Part shown: in pieces, positions 8,195-16,245 of the stretch | Numbering within the stretch: position 1 is the stretch's first letter | Layout of the letters: each line of letters begins with the position of its first letter | NCBI GenBank assembly: GCA_024710445.1 | Contig: JANJUT010000112.1 | Span: forward strand, 1-16,438 | DNA length: 16,438 nt | Direction: 5' to 3' | From: Thiobacillus sp. | GTDB lineage: Bacteria; Pseudomonadota; Gammaproteobacteria; Burkholderiales; Thiobacillaceae | Position numbers and translations under genes: made by a program | The notes under the pieces: generated by a model | The model's database searches: none | What the model saw: only the letters and a program-made list of their open reading frames with translations | Told to the model about the DNA's origin: nothing

Positions 8195-8200
8195 TAAAAT
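8195..8200 (+). promoter_or_regulatory. Candidate -10 box for thiD
   Basis: TAAAAT in the 54-base rubredoxin-thiD gap lies 28 bases before the thiD ATG. No good -35 box stands 17 bases upstream, because that position falls around the rubredoxin start. There is no room for a TPP riboswitch here. Confidence 0.3.
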
Positions 8201-8228
8201 CGTGCATTGATTCTAAAGCAGTGACACC

Positions 8229-9071
8229 ATGCCGCCAATTTTCACCCCCAAACTCTCGCCCCCGCTGGTGCTCAGCTTTGCCGCGTCCGACCCGACCGGT
8301 GGCGCGGGGGTGCAGGCCGATTTGCTCACCCTGGCCAGCATGGGCTGCCATCCGCTGTCGGTCATCACTGCGCTGACGGTACAAGACACCGCCGGAATCG
8401 ACGAAATCCTGGTGATCGACTCCGAGTGGGTGATGGACCAGGCACGCATGCTGCTGGAAGACGTGCCCGTAGCCGCCTTCAAGCTGGGCATGCTGGGTAG
8501 CCCGGAATCCATTGCGGTCATCGCCGAAATACTCGCGGACTACCCCGATATCCCGGTCGTGCTCGACCCGGTGCTGTCCTCCGGACGCGGCGACGAGCTC
8601 GCCACCGACGACATGATCGCGGCAATGCGCGACCTGTTGATCCCGCAAACCAGCATCCTCACCCCGAACAGCCACGAGGCACGCCGTCTGGTGCTGTTCG
8701 AATCGGATGAGGACGATATGGACCTGGCTGCCTGCGCCAAGCACCTGGTCGATCTTGGCTGCGAGTACGTGCTGGTCACCGGCACCCACGAAACCACCCC
8801 GCGTGTGCTGAACAGCCTCTATAACATCGACGGCCACGTGCAAACCGACGCCTGGGATCGCCTGCCCGGCAGCTATCACGGCTCCGGCTGCACCCTGGCC
8901 TCGGCCATCGCCGCCACCCTGGCGTATGGCAATGACGTGCCGAGTGCCGTGCGCGAAGCGCAGAATTTCACCTACGAAACGCTCAAGGCGGCCTTCCGGC
9001 CCGGCATGGGGCAATACATACCCGAGCGGTTTTTCTGGGCGCAGGATGCGCAGACAGAAGGCAATGCCTGA
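8229..9071 (+). CDS. thiD: Hydroxymethylpyrimidine (phosphate) kinase ThiD
   Basis: A 280-residue ribokinase-fold enzyme that phosphorylates HMP to HMP-P and then HMP-PP, the pyrimidine half of thiamine. Signatures are the N-terminal SFAASDPTGGAGVQADLLT substrate loop, VITALTVQDT, KLGMLGS, VVLDPVLSSGRGDEL, LTPNSHEA, and the anion-hole/catalytic GSYHGSGCTLASAIAA near residue 220. The family is about 265 residues, and the small excess is an N-terminal extension plus a C-terminal tail. There is no strong ribosome site before ATG 8229. thiE follows after 8 bases, so the two are surely co-transcribed. It is the lone ThiD type, not a ThiDE fusion. Confidence 0.95.
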   Translation: MPPIFTPKLSPPLVLSFAASDPTGGAGVQADLLTLASMGCHPLSVITALTVQDTAGIDEILVIDSEWVMDQARMLLEDVPVAAFKLGMLGSPESIAVIAEILADYPDIPVVLDPVLSSGRGDELATDDMIAAMRDLLIPQTSILTPNSHEARRLVLFESDEDDMDLAACAKHLVDLGCEYVLVTGTHETTPRVLNSLYNIDGHVQTDAWDRLPGSYHGSGCTLASAIAATLAYGNDVPSAVREAQNFTYETLKAAFRPGMGQYIPERFFWAQDAQTEGNA

Positions 9072-9079
9072 CTGCCGAC

Positions 9080-9715
9080 ATGTCTGATTTCCCGGGCGGC
9101 ATTTACGCCATCACCTTCGAAACGGCCGATACCGGGCATTTGCTGGAGCAAATCGAAGCCGCCCTGTTAGGCGGCGTGGCTGCCGTGCAATACCGCGACA
9201 AGTCCGCCGATGTTGCGCGCCGTCATGAACAGGCCAGCGAACTCGTCACCCTGTGCCACCAGTTTGGCGTGCCGCTGATCATCAACGACGACCTGCGACT
9301 GGCCGATCTGTGCGATGCCGATGGCGTCCACCTGGGGCGCGACGATGGCAGCCTGCGCGAGGCGCGCATCATTCTCGGCAAAAACAAGCTGATAGGCGCA
9401 TCGTGTTACCAAAGCCTTGACCTGGCCCTGGCCGCACAAGCCGCGGGCGCGGATTACGTCGCATTTGGCAGTTTCTTCCCCTCGCCCACCAAACCGGCGG
9501 CCGCGCGGGCGGATGTCGTGTTATTGCGTGCCGCCACACCCGCCATCCACCTGCCGGTGGTCGCCATCGGTGGCATCACTCTGGCCAATGCGCCGCAATT
9601 GCTGGATGCGGGAGCCGACAGCCTGGCTGTGCTGTCGGCCCTGTTCAACGCCCCTGATGTCCGCGCCGCCGCACACGACCTGAACCACCTGTTTGAAGCT
9701 GAATCCGAACAATGA
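9080..9715 (+). CDS. thiE: Thiamine-phosphate synthase ThiE
   Basis: A 211-residue TIM-barrel enzyme joining HMP-PP and thiazole phosphate to form thiamine monophosphate. Visible motifs are VQYRDK (36-41), PLIINDD (to 71), GVHLGRDD (82-89), ADYVAFGSFFPSPTKP (about 124-139, the thiazole-phosphate loop) and VAIGGI (161-166, phosphate-binding). Length is normal for ThiE. It begins 8 bases after thiD and is followed by hemL after 24 bases that contain a small tandem repeat. The next step (ThiL) is not in the window. Confidence 0.95.
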   Translation: MSDFPGGIYAITFETADTGHLLEQIEAALLGGVAAVQYRDKSADVARRHEQASELVTLCHQFGVPLIINDDLRLADLCDADGVHLGRDDGSLREARIILGKNKLIGASCYQSLDLALAAQAAGADYVAFGSFFPSPTKPAAARADVVLLRAATPAIHLPVVAIGGITLANAPQLLDAGADSLAVLSALFNAPDVRAAAHDLNHLFEAESEQ

Positions 9716-9738
9716 GACTTGGATAATGAGACTTGAAT
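9711..9738 (+). repeat. 14-base tandem duplication at the thiE-hemL junction
   Basis: AATGAGACTTGGAT (9711-9724) is followed directly by AATGAGACTTGAAT (9725-9738), with 13 of 14 bases identical. The first copy contains the thiE stop codon. The second ends one base before the hemL ATG and carries its weak GAGA ribosome site. Confidence 0.85.
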
Positions 9739-9739
9739 C

Positions 9740-11017
9740 ATGAATCGCAACGAAACCCTGTTTGAACAATCGCAAAAAGTCATTCCCGGTGGCGTCAATT
9801 CGCCCGTCCGCGCCTTCAAGAGCGTCGGCGGCACACCGATATTCTTTGATCATGCCCAGGGCTCGCGTGTATGGGATGCGGATGGCCGCGAATACATCGA
9901 CTATGTCGGCTCGTGGGGGCCGGCCATCCTTGGCCACGCCCACCCCGGCACGGTGAAAGCGGTGCAGGATGCCGCAGCGCGCGGCTTGTCGTTCGGCGCA
10001 CCGTCGGCCGGCGAACTGGAAATCGCCGAACTGATCACCAAATTGGTGCCCAGCATCGAAAAAGTCCGCCTGGTATCATCCGGCACCGAGGCCACCATGA
10101 GCGCGATCCGCCTGGCGCGTGGGTTCACCGGTCGCAGCAAGATCATCAAGTTCGAAGGCTGCTACCACGGCCACGCCGACTTTCTGCTGGTGAAAGCCGG
10201 CTCCGGCGCGCTCACCTTCGGCAATCCCACCTCGGCTGGCGTGCCGGCCGAAACCGCCGCGCAGACGCTGGTGCTGGACTACAACGATGTCGCCGGACTG
10301 GAGCGTACTTTTGCTGAAGTCGGCGCCGAAATCGCCTGCATCATCGTCGAGCCGTTTGCCGGCAACATGAATCTGGTCAAACCCACGGCCGAATTCATGG
10401 CCGCCATGCGGCGCCTGTGCGACGCCTCCGGTGCGCTGCTGATTTTTGACGAAGTGATGACCGGCTTCCGTGTCGATCTCGGTTGCGCGCAAAAGCTGCT
10501 CGGCATCCGCCCCGACCTCACCACGCTCGGCAAGGTGATCGGCGGCGGCATGCCGGTCGGCGCCTTTGGCGGCCGTGCAGACATCATGGACAAACTCGCC
10601 CCCCTGGGCCCGGTGTATCAGGCCGGCACGCTGTCAGGCAATCCTGTTGCGGTCGCAGCGGGTCTGGCCACGCTCACGGCCATCAGCGAACCCAATTTCT
10701 ATGCTGACCTCGCCGCTCGCACCCAGCGCCTGATCAAGGGTCTGGTGTCGGAAGCGAAAGACGCGGAAGTCACCTTTTGCGCGGATTCGGTTGGTGGCAT
10801 GTTCGGCCTGTATTTTGCGGCGACGCCTCCCACCAGTTTTGCCGAGGTGATGCAGTGCGACAAGGAGACCTTCAACCGCTTCTTCCACGCCATGCTGGAT
10901 CGCGGGATCTACCTTGCGCCGTCGGCATTTGAAGCGGGTTTCGTCTCGGCCGCGCACACCGACGCCGACATCGATGCCACCATTGCCGCCGCCCGCGAAA
11001 TCTTCACTACGCTATGA
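9740..11017 (+). CDS. hemL: Glutamate-1-semialdehyde 2,1-aminomutase
   Basis: A 425-residue PLP enzyme of normal length that converts glutamate-1-semialdehyde to 5-aminolevulinate, the precursor of heme, siroheme and other tetrapyrroles. The start is the classic [20 protein letters not shown]. Further motifs are [39 protein letters not shown], and [11 protein letters not shown], whose Asp binds the PLP ring nitrogen. The Schiff-base Lys265 lies in [16 protein letters not shown]. It is a class III aminotransferase fold and cytoplasmic. It shares a 4-base ATGA overlap with the next gene, so that gene is probably translationally coupled. Confidence 0.97.
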   Translation: MNRNETLFEQSQKVIPGGVNSPVRAFKSVGGTPIFFDHAQGSRVWDADGREYIDYVGSWGPAILGHAHPGTVKAVQDAAARGLSFGAPSAGELEIAELITKLVPSIEKVRLVSSGTEATMSAIRLARGFTGRSKIIKFEGCYHGHADFLLVKAGSGALTFGNPTSAGVPAETAAQTLVLDYNDVAGLERTFAEVGAEIACIIVEPFAGNMNLVKPTAEFMAAMRRLCDASGALLIFDEVMTGFRVDLGCAQKLLGIRPDLTTLGKVIGGGMPVGAFGGRADIMDKLAPLGPVYQAGTLSGNPVAVAAGLATLTAISEPNFYADLAARTQRLIKGLVSEAKDAEVTFCADSVGGMFGLYFAATPPTSFAEVMQCDKETFNRFFHAMLDRGIYLAPSAFEAGFVSAAHTDADIDATIAAAREIFTTL

Positions 11018-12081
11018 ACGACGAGTTGTCCCCGGAAGACGAACTGCGACTCAACGTCCTGTTCAACACCGACCTCAAGGCCGTTCGCATCGACGAATCG
11101 AGCATGACGCTCTGGGCGCTGACGCCGCAGGGCGAAGCCAGCGTGCCGTTGAAGCCCAACGAGCGTTCCGATCGCTACCTCAAGCGCGTGCGCGAACTGC
11201 TGTCCGGTCATGCGCTCGGCTCGCCCGGCGGCTACCCGGTTCATCTGACACGCTGGACGCGGCAATCGCAGGCCGGCCTCTCGGCCCAGCATCTGGCACA
11301 ACTGCTGTTGATTGCCGAAGAGGAGGCCGTGGTTGCCGTGGTGCACTCGCCCGCACTCACCGACGAGCTGGCACGCCATGCATGGTGGTGCATGTCGACC
11401 ATCGAGAACGCGCGCCTGATGCTGATGCGCGACGTGGTGAGCCAGGGCAGTATGGGCCGCACGCTGGCCGAATTTCTGCTCGAGCACCTGGCTTTTCTGC
11501 ACGAAGACGATGTCGCCATTCTCGATACGGTGGCGGTCATGTTGTATTCCGGCGTACTGACTGACGCCGAGAAGCTGTCGATCTGGAAGCGGGGCAGCGG
11601 TCGCAACTCGTATTACATCGCCTTTCTCGAACTGCAGCCCGATACCCTGCCCGCCCCGCGTGATGCCCGTCCGGACCATGGCAGCGTGCCCCGACTGGCC
11701 GACAATCCGTATAGCGCGATGCTGGAAAAAGCGCTGTCGGGACAGGGACAAACCTACCTCGCCACCACCGCAATCATCCTCGACCGGCCGGAAGTTCAGG
11801 AAGTAGTGAACCACACCCTCGACGCGCTGGCGCAATGGTGCATGCCCTTGCGTTCGGCCGATGAAGCCACGCGCAGTGCGGCACGTGCTGCCGTATTGGC
11901 GGCGGCCCCGCAATTTGAAGCGGATTGCGCGGCACTCGATGCACTGGCCGCAGTCGATGCCGGCAGCGTGCGGCCGATCTTTCTCAAAACCACGGCCATC
12001 GGCTCACTGATGCGGCGCAAGATCGCGCCCATCGTCACGCCGCTGCTGGACAGCATCGCGGTGCTGCGGCAAACCCGGTAA
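11014..12081 (+). CDS. DsrS-like conserved cytoplasmic protein of unknown function
   Basis: A 355-residue soluble protein with no signal peptide or membrane helix. The N-terminus ([13 protein letters not shown], then KAVRIDES and [10 protein letters not shown]), the [21 protein letters not shown] segment with HLTRWTRQ, and the [20 protein letters not shown] segment recall the DsrS proteins found at the end of sulfur-oxidiser dsr operons. This is from memory of the family. The molecular role of DsrS is not known. Cysteines are few. It begins inside hemL (ATGA overlap) and ends 13 bases before the convergent dsbD. It is likely the last gene of the thiD-thiE-hemL transcript. The alternative is simply a hemL-linked uncharacterised protein. 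Confidence 0.85.
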   Translation: MNDELSPEDELRLNVLFNTDLKAVRIDESSMTLWALTPQGEASVPLKPNERSDRYLKRVRELLSGHALGSPGGYPVHLTRWTRQSQAGLSAQHLAQLLLIAEEEAVVAVVHSPALTDELARHAWWCMSTIENARLMLMRDVVSQGSMGRTLAEFLLEHLAFLHEDDVAILDTVAVMLYSGVLTDAEKLSIWKRGSGRNSYYIAFLELQPDTLPAPRDARPDHGSVPRLADNPYSAMLEKALSGQGQTYLATTAIILDRPEVQEVVNHTLDALAQWCMPLRSADEATRSAARAAVLAAAPQFEADCAALDALAAVDAGSVRPIFLKTTAIGSLMRRKIAPIVTPLLDSIAVLRQTR

Positions 12082-12094
12082 AGCCTGAACGACG

Positions 12095-14422
12095 TTACTT
12101 GCCACCCAGCGCCGAGTCGAGGCTCGCCAGAAACTTGTCCGGCTTCTCGAAGCCGATGACCTTGTAGCCCGACTGCACGCCGGCCGCATTCCAGAAGATC
12201 AGCCCGGGCGGGCCGAACAGGCTGAAGCGTTTCAACAACGCTTTGTCGGCATCCGTATTGGCGGTAACGTCCGCTTTCAGCAGCAGCACATTTTGCAGGC
12301 GCGCCTGCACCTTGGGATCGCTGAACGTAAACCGCTCCATCTCCTTGCACGACACACACCAGTCGGCATAGAAATCGAGCATGACCGGCCGGCTCTCGGC
12401 CCTGGCCGCAGCCAGTTGGGCATCGAGCGCTGCGACATCCTTGACCTTTTCGAACACCAGGGTTTTCTGCTCGGCCGCGATGGCCTGGCCGCCTGAACCG
12501 CCCTTGAATACATCAAGCGGCTGCAGCAGGTCGCGGCTGCCAGCCAGCATGCCGAGGATAAGCGACAGTCCGCCGATCAGCAGCACAACGCCCAGCCCTT
12601 TCCACAAGCGCATCCAGCCGGACGCATGGGCAGGCAGCGGATCGAGCGCATGCAGGAAGATCGCGGAGCCCACCAGCAGCATCGCCCACAGCAGCATGCT
12701 GATCCAGGCCGGGATGATCGGTGAGATCAGATAGATGGCGATCGCCAGCATGGTGACGCCAAAGAAGTATTTCACCGCGTTCATCCAGCCGCCGGCGCGC
12801 GGCAGCAAGGCCCCCGCCGACACCCCCACCAGCAGCAGCGGCACCCCCATCCCCAGCGCCAGCACAAACAGGGCAACGCCGCCCAGCGTGGTATTGCCGG
12901 TCTGGGCGATGAAGGCAAGTGCGGCGGCCAGCGGCGGGGCCACGCACGGGCCCATGATCACGGCCGACAGCGCGCCCATGACAAACACACCGACAAAGCT
13001 GCCGCCCTTCATCTTGTTGGAGGCGTCGGAGAATTTGCTCTGGATGAAACTCGGCAGCTGCAATTCAAAAAAGCCGAACATCGACAGCGCCAGTGCCACG
13101 AAAATGCCCGCGCCCATTCCAAGCGCCCATGGGTTCTGCAACGCATTGGAAATCAGGGTGCCCGACAAGGCTGCCGCAACACCGGCCAGTGAATAGGTGA
13201 TCGCCATGCCCAGCACATAGGCCAGCGCCAGCATGAAACCACTGATTTTGGTGAGTTCCTTGTTCTGCCCGGCGATGATGCCCGACAGGATCGGAATCAT
13301 CGGGAACACGCACGGCGTCAGCGCCAGCAACAACCCCAGGCCAAAGAAAGTCGCGACGACCGCCCAGAAGCTGCCGCCTTTCAGCACACGCTCGATTCTG
13401 GATGTGTCCGACTCACTTTCCGAACCAGCCATGGCGGCGGGTTCACCGGCCACGGCCTGTGCGGCGATTACAGGATTCGATTCTCCCCCCCGGGAAACGG
13501 GAACGCTGGCTTCCGATGCAGTCAAGGAAAAGTCGCGATTGATAGGCGGATAGCACACGCCGACCGCCTCGTTGCAGCCCTGCCAGCTTGCCGCCATCAC
13601 CAGCGTTTCCCCGGCCGCGAGCGCACGCGAAAGCGTCACGCTGGCCGAGAACCCCTGGTGATACACCTCGGTGCGGCCAAAGCTCGGGTCATCCTTGACG
13701 TTACCCGCCGGCGTGTTCACGCTCGCCACTTTCACATCGGCCGGCGATTTGACGACATAAGCGAGCTTGTCGCGATACAAATAGGTATCGGGCGTCAGGG
13801 TGTAATCGAGGCGGACCGTTTGTGCATCGGCCATGGCCGCCGCCACGGCGAACGCCTCGTCCGGCGGCAGCAGCTTGGGCACGCTCATGCCGCCCAGACT
13901 GCGCAGACCGTCCAGCGCAGAAGCAAACGGACTGGAAGACGCTTTGTTTACCGGGGCAGCGAGGGGGGCCGCTGCGGCTGCCGCGACCATCGCCGGCAAC
14001 TTGAGCGTGACGCTCTCCGTGTGCGGCGTGTAGCACAGGCCGGCATCGGCACAGCCTTGCGCCGTGGTTTTCAGCGTCACCTCGGTCATGCCGGCGGTAC
14101 GCTGGATCGGCAAGGCGATGCGGATGTCCTTGCGATAGGTTTCGACCTTGCCGAAATTCTCGTCTTCCTTGACCTTGCCTGCCGGTAGTTTCGGCGTATT
14201 CAGCGCAGCGCCCGTCACCTCGAACCTGAATTTGTCGCGGTACATGTAATAGCCGTCCGCGATCTGCCAGCGCGCTTCCAGCGTGTTGGCGTCCAGGGCA
14301 CGTGCCGAGAACTTGAACGCGACCTCCGGTTCCAGAAATTCTTCGGCCTGGGCCACTGGAAAATGCAGCAGCGCACCCCAAAGTAGTGGCAATGCGCTGA
14401 GCAAACGGGTCCATTTATTCAT
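12095..14422 (-). CDS. dsbD: DsbD thiol:disulfide interchange protein with duplicated alpha domain
   Basis: A 775-residue inner-membrane protein carrying electrons from cytoplasmic thioredoxin to periplasmic DsbC-type and cytochrome-maturation partners. A signal peptide (1-26, ending VAQA) precedes two consecutive N-terminal alpha domains. The first has Cys124 and Cys130 in QGCADAGLCY, spaced as in E. coli. The second has Cys283 and Cys290 in QGCNEAVGVCYPP, one residue wider. The eight-helix beta domain carries Cys371 (LTPCVFPMIP) and Cys493 (MGPCVAPPLA). The C-terminal thioredoxin-like gamma domain has Cys689-Cys692 (WCVSCKEME) and a GPPG cis-proline loop. E. coli DsbD is about 565 residues with one alpha domain. 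The start ATG 14422 overlaps the cutA stop by 8 bases, with GGAG 10 bases upstream. An upstream in-frame ATG at 14470 would break the signal peptide. Confidence 0.93.
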   Translation of the reverse strand: MNKWTRLLSALPLLWGALLHFPVAQAEEFLEPEVAFKFSARALDANTLEARWQIADGYYMYRDKFRFEVTGAALNTPKLPAGKVKEDENFGKVETYRKDIRIALPIQRTAGMTEVTLKTTAQGCADAGLCYTPHTESVTLKLPAMVAAAAAAPLAAPVNKASSSPFASALDGLRSLGGMSVPKLLPPDEAFAVAAAMADAQTVRLDYTLTPDTYLYRDKLAYVVKSPADVKVASVNTPAGNVKDDPSFGRTEVYHQGFSASVTLSRALAAGETLVMAASWQGCNEAVGVCYPPINRDFSLTASEASVPVSRGGESNPVIAAQAVAGEPAAMAGSESESDTSRIERVLKGGSFWAVVATFFGLGLLLALTPCVFPMIPILSGIIAGQNKELTKISGFMLALAYVLGMAITYSLAGVAAALSGTLISNALQNPWALGMGAGIFVALALSMFGFFELQLPSFIQSKFSDASNKMKGGSFVGVFVMGALSAVIMGPCVAPPLAAALAFIAQTGNTTLGGVALFVLALGMGVPLLLVGVSAGALLPRAGGWMNAVKYFFGVTMLAIAIYLISPIIPAWISMLLWAMLLVGSAIFLHALDPLPAHASGWMRLWKGLGVVLLIGGLSLILGMLAGSRDLLQPLDVFKGGSGGQAIAAEQKTLVFEKVKDVAALDAQLAAARAESRPVMLDFYADWCVSCKEMERFTFSDPKVQARLQNVLLLKADVTANTDADKALLKRFSLFGPPGLIFWNAAGVQSGYKVIGFEKPDKFLASLDSALGGK

Positions 14423-14738
14423 GTTTTTCAGTCTCCGTGGCCAGCCAGTCGAGATAAGCGGGCAGGCCATGTGTTATCGGTATGGCAATCAGTTCGGGTA
14501 CGTCGTAAGGGTGCTGCGTTCGTACAATCGCTTCAAGCTGCGGGTAGTTTCTGGCGGTGGTCTTGATCAGCAGCGGAATCTCGGTTGCCGTTTCCACAGC
14601 CCCCTGCCACTGGTAAATGGAGCGGCACGCCGCCAAAACGTTCACGCACGCCGCCGCGCGGCTTTCGATCAACGCGCGCGCCAACTTTTCGGCGCTCGCG
14701 ACATCGGGTAAATTGGTCAAGACTAACAAAGGTTCCAT
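14415..14738 (-). CDS. cutA: CutA1 divalent-cation tolerance protein
   Basis: A 107-residue protein that is the full CutA1 fold, known as a tight ferredoxin-like trimer and linked genetically to copper tolerance. Visible are LVLTNLPDVASAEKLARALI, the AAACVNVL strand, IYQWQGAVE, IPLLIKTTARNYPQLEAIV and the C-terminal HPYDVPELIAIPITHG with YLDWL. Starts possible are ATG 14738 or the adjacent GTG 14741. No clear ribosome site is seen for either. Its last 8 bases (ATGAATAA) are also the start of dsbD. In E. coli the cutA locus likewise pairs cutA with dsbD (cutA2/dipZ). Confidence 0.93.
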   Translation of the reverse strand: MEPLLVLTNLPDVASAEKLARALIESRAAACVNVLAACRSIYQWQGAVETATEIPLLIKTTARNYPQLEAIVRTQHPYDVPELIAIPITHGLPAYLDWLATETEKHE

Positions 14739-14741
14739 CAC

Positions 14742-15206
14742 ATGCGCTTTAGTTGGATTGTGCTACTTCTGCTGTCGTTCCCGGTGCTGGAAGCCATCGG
14801 CATTTTCTGGGTTGCCAGCGCCATCGGCGGCTGGGTGTTGCTGTGGCTGCTGCTGGCTGCTGTCATCGGGGTGACGCTGGTTCGCGTGGAACGCGTGGCC
14901 TGGAGCGCGCGCATGCTGTTTTCGGTACAGTCTGGCGCCCACCCGCTGGCCTCGTTGTTCTACAGCAGCCGCATTCTCCTCGCTGGCGGCCTGCTTGTCT
15001 TCCCCGGTTTCATCAGCGATATCCTCGCGCTGGTCCTGCTGCTGGTTCCCGGCACCTGGGCCAAACGCGTACCGGATCCCCTGCGCCCGGCTAACGACGA
15101 CTCCCCCTTTTCCCAGCCCCCGCCACCGCACAGAGAAAGTACGGATACCCCGCCCAAGACCATAGAAGGTGAATTCAAGCGCGAGCCGGACGACCAGAAC
15201 CGCTGA
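14742..15206 (+). CDS. fxsA: FxsA family membrane protein
   Basis: A 154-residue FxsA (YtzA/F-exclusion suppressor) membrane protein. It has a hydrophobic N-terminus (WIVLLLLSFPVLEAIGIFWV), a second hydrophobic block (WVLLWLLLAAVIGVTLVRVE), and the family hallmark LLAGGLLVFPGFISDILALV, followed by a Pro-rich cytoplasmic tail that ends in the typical IEGEFKRE motif. In E. coli overexpressed FxsA relieves exclusion of phage T7 by F plasmids; its normal role is unknown. AGG 9 bases before ATG 14742 lies inside the divergent cutA gene. It ends 25 bases before the convergent SDR gene. Confidence 0.92.
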   Translation: MRFSWIVLLLLSFPVLEAIGIFWVASAIGGWVLLWLLLAAVIGVTLVRVERVAWSARMLFSVQSGAHPLASLFYSSRILLAGGLLVFPGFISDILALVLLLVPGTWAKRVPDPLRPANDDSPFSQPPPPHRESTDTPPKTIEGEFKREPDDQNR

Positions 15207-15231
15207 ATCCCACCCGCACAAGCTGGACGGT

Positions 15232-16119
15232 TCAAAACAGTTTCATCTGCCCGCGCGCCTGCCTGATTTCTCGCAGCAGATCATCCGAAGTCGGATAACT
15301 GTATTTCAGGCGAAGCTCGCGCGTGGTTCGTACATTCGACAACTGGCGCGATTCGCGCAGAAACGACAACAGGGCTTCCGACAAAACCTTTCCTGCTTCG
15401 GCACGATTTACCCGCGGCGGCCGCTGCAAATCAAACGCATCCGCACAACTGTCGAACCAGTCGCCCATTTTCAGGGGATGCGCATCGACCGCATGGTAAA
15501 TGCGCTGCGAACGGCCACGAAACAACGCGGCCCATGCCAGCCGCGCCAGGTCGTCGGCGTGGATGTGGTTGGTGTAACTGTCGTCCCGGGCGATGAGCGC
15601 GGGCGTGCCGCGTTTGATCCGCTCCAGCGGCAGGCGATCCGCCGCGTAAATGCCCGGTGCACGCAGGATGCTGACCTGCACCCGCAAGGCCTCGCCCCAG
15701 ATACGCAACTGGCGCTCGGCATCCACCCGCCGCACCGCGCGGCCATTGACCGGCGCCACCGCACGCGTTTCGACCACCCAGTCGCCGCCGCAATTGCCGT
15801 ACACCCCGCTGGTGCTGATGTAGACCAGCGCACCCGGTTTGCCCCGGCGCGACAAGGCATGCAACAGATGCGCCGTGCGCGGATCGGTTGTGCCGTCAGC
15901 CGGCGGCGGCGCAAAATGAAGCACGCCGTCGACACGCGGCAGGCGACGCAGGCTCCGCGGCACATCCAGATCGCCCACGTAGGGCGTCACACCCAACGCG
16001 CGCAGCGCAGCAACCCGCTCGGGGCGGCGGGTCAGCCCGATAAATTCGGCCTGATCCGCATAGCGCTTCACCAGTCGTTCGGCCACATCGCCAAACCCTA
16101 CAATCAAGATTTTTTTCAT
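15232..16119 (-). CDS. YeeZ-like atypical NAD(P)-binding SDR protein
   Basis: A 295-residue Rossmann-fold protein of the NAD-dependent epimerase/dehydratase group. The N-terminus KKILIVGFGDVAERLV carries the dinucleotide loop G8-x-G10. Further SDR features are TRRPERVAAL, YISTSGVYGNCGG, and a C-terminal YSYPTSDDLLREIR. The classical YxxxK active pair is not visible at the expected place after STSGVYG, as in E. coli YeeZ, so it may be a non-classical or non-catalytic member. ATG 16119 is chosen because the Rossmann strand begins right there. The frame is open upstream to 16413, but that stretch has no domain and crosses the divergent gene. No strong ribosome site. Substrate unknown. Confidence 0.85.
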   Translation of the reverse strand: MKKILIVGFGDVAERLVKRYADQAEFIGLTRRPERVAALRALGVTPYVGDLDVPRSLRRLPRVDGVLHFAPPPADGTTDPRTAHLLHALSRRGKPGALVYISTSGVYGNCGGDWVVETRAVAPVNGRAVRRVDAERQLRIWGEALRVQVSILRAPGIYAADRLPLERIKRGTPALIARDDSYTNHIHADDLARLAWAALFRGRSQRIYHAVDAHPLKMGDWFDSCADAFDLQRPPRVNRAEAGKVLSEALLSFLRESRQLSNVRTTRELRLKYSYPTSDDLLREIRQARGQMKLF

Positions 16120-16205
16120 TGCCGTTTGCCAGTGCAGCCCGTTCGAATTTGATCTTTTGCCTGTAACCCTATGCTTGCAAGGGTAAAAACCCGGCGCTCT
16201 CAGGC

Positions 16206-16211
16206 GATAAT
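16206..16211 (+). promoter_or_regulatory. Candidate -10 box for the ferredoxin-reductase gene
   Basis: GATAAT (five of six consensus bases) stands 34 bases before ATG 16246 in the 126-base divergent gap. No proper -35 box is seen at 16-18 bases. A TTGCAA at 16175-16180, within the palindrome CTTGCAAG, is too far away (25 bases). Confidence 0.3.
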
Positions 16212-16245
16212 CTCTAGGTTTGTCACCGCATTCTAAGCCTACATC

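Noticed and set aside
8175..8228. Possible TPP riboswitch before thiD
   Set aside because: The gap is only 54 bases and has no THI-box-like sequence.
8190..9014. A 274-codon minus-strand frame opposite thiD
   Set aside because: thiD on the plus strand carries every family motif. The antisense product has no known domain.
10909..11913. A 334-codon minus-strand frame opposite the hemL end and the DsrS-like gene
   Set aside because: It overlaps two well-supported plus-strand genes and looks like low-complexity antisense translation.
15197..15233. GAACCG ... CGGTTC inverted repeat between the fxsA and SDR ends
   Set aside because: A six-base stem with a 25-base loop and no T-run is too weak to call a terminator.
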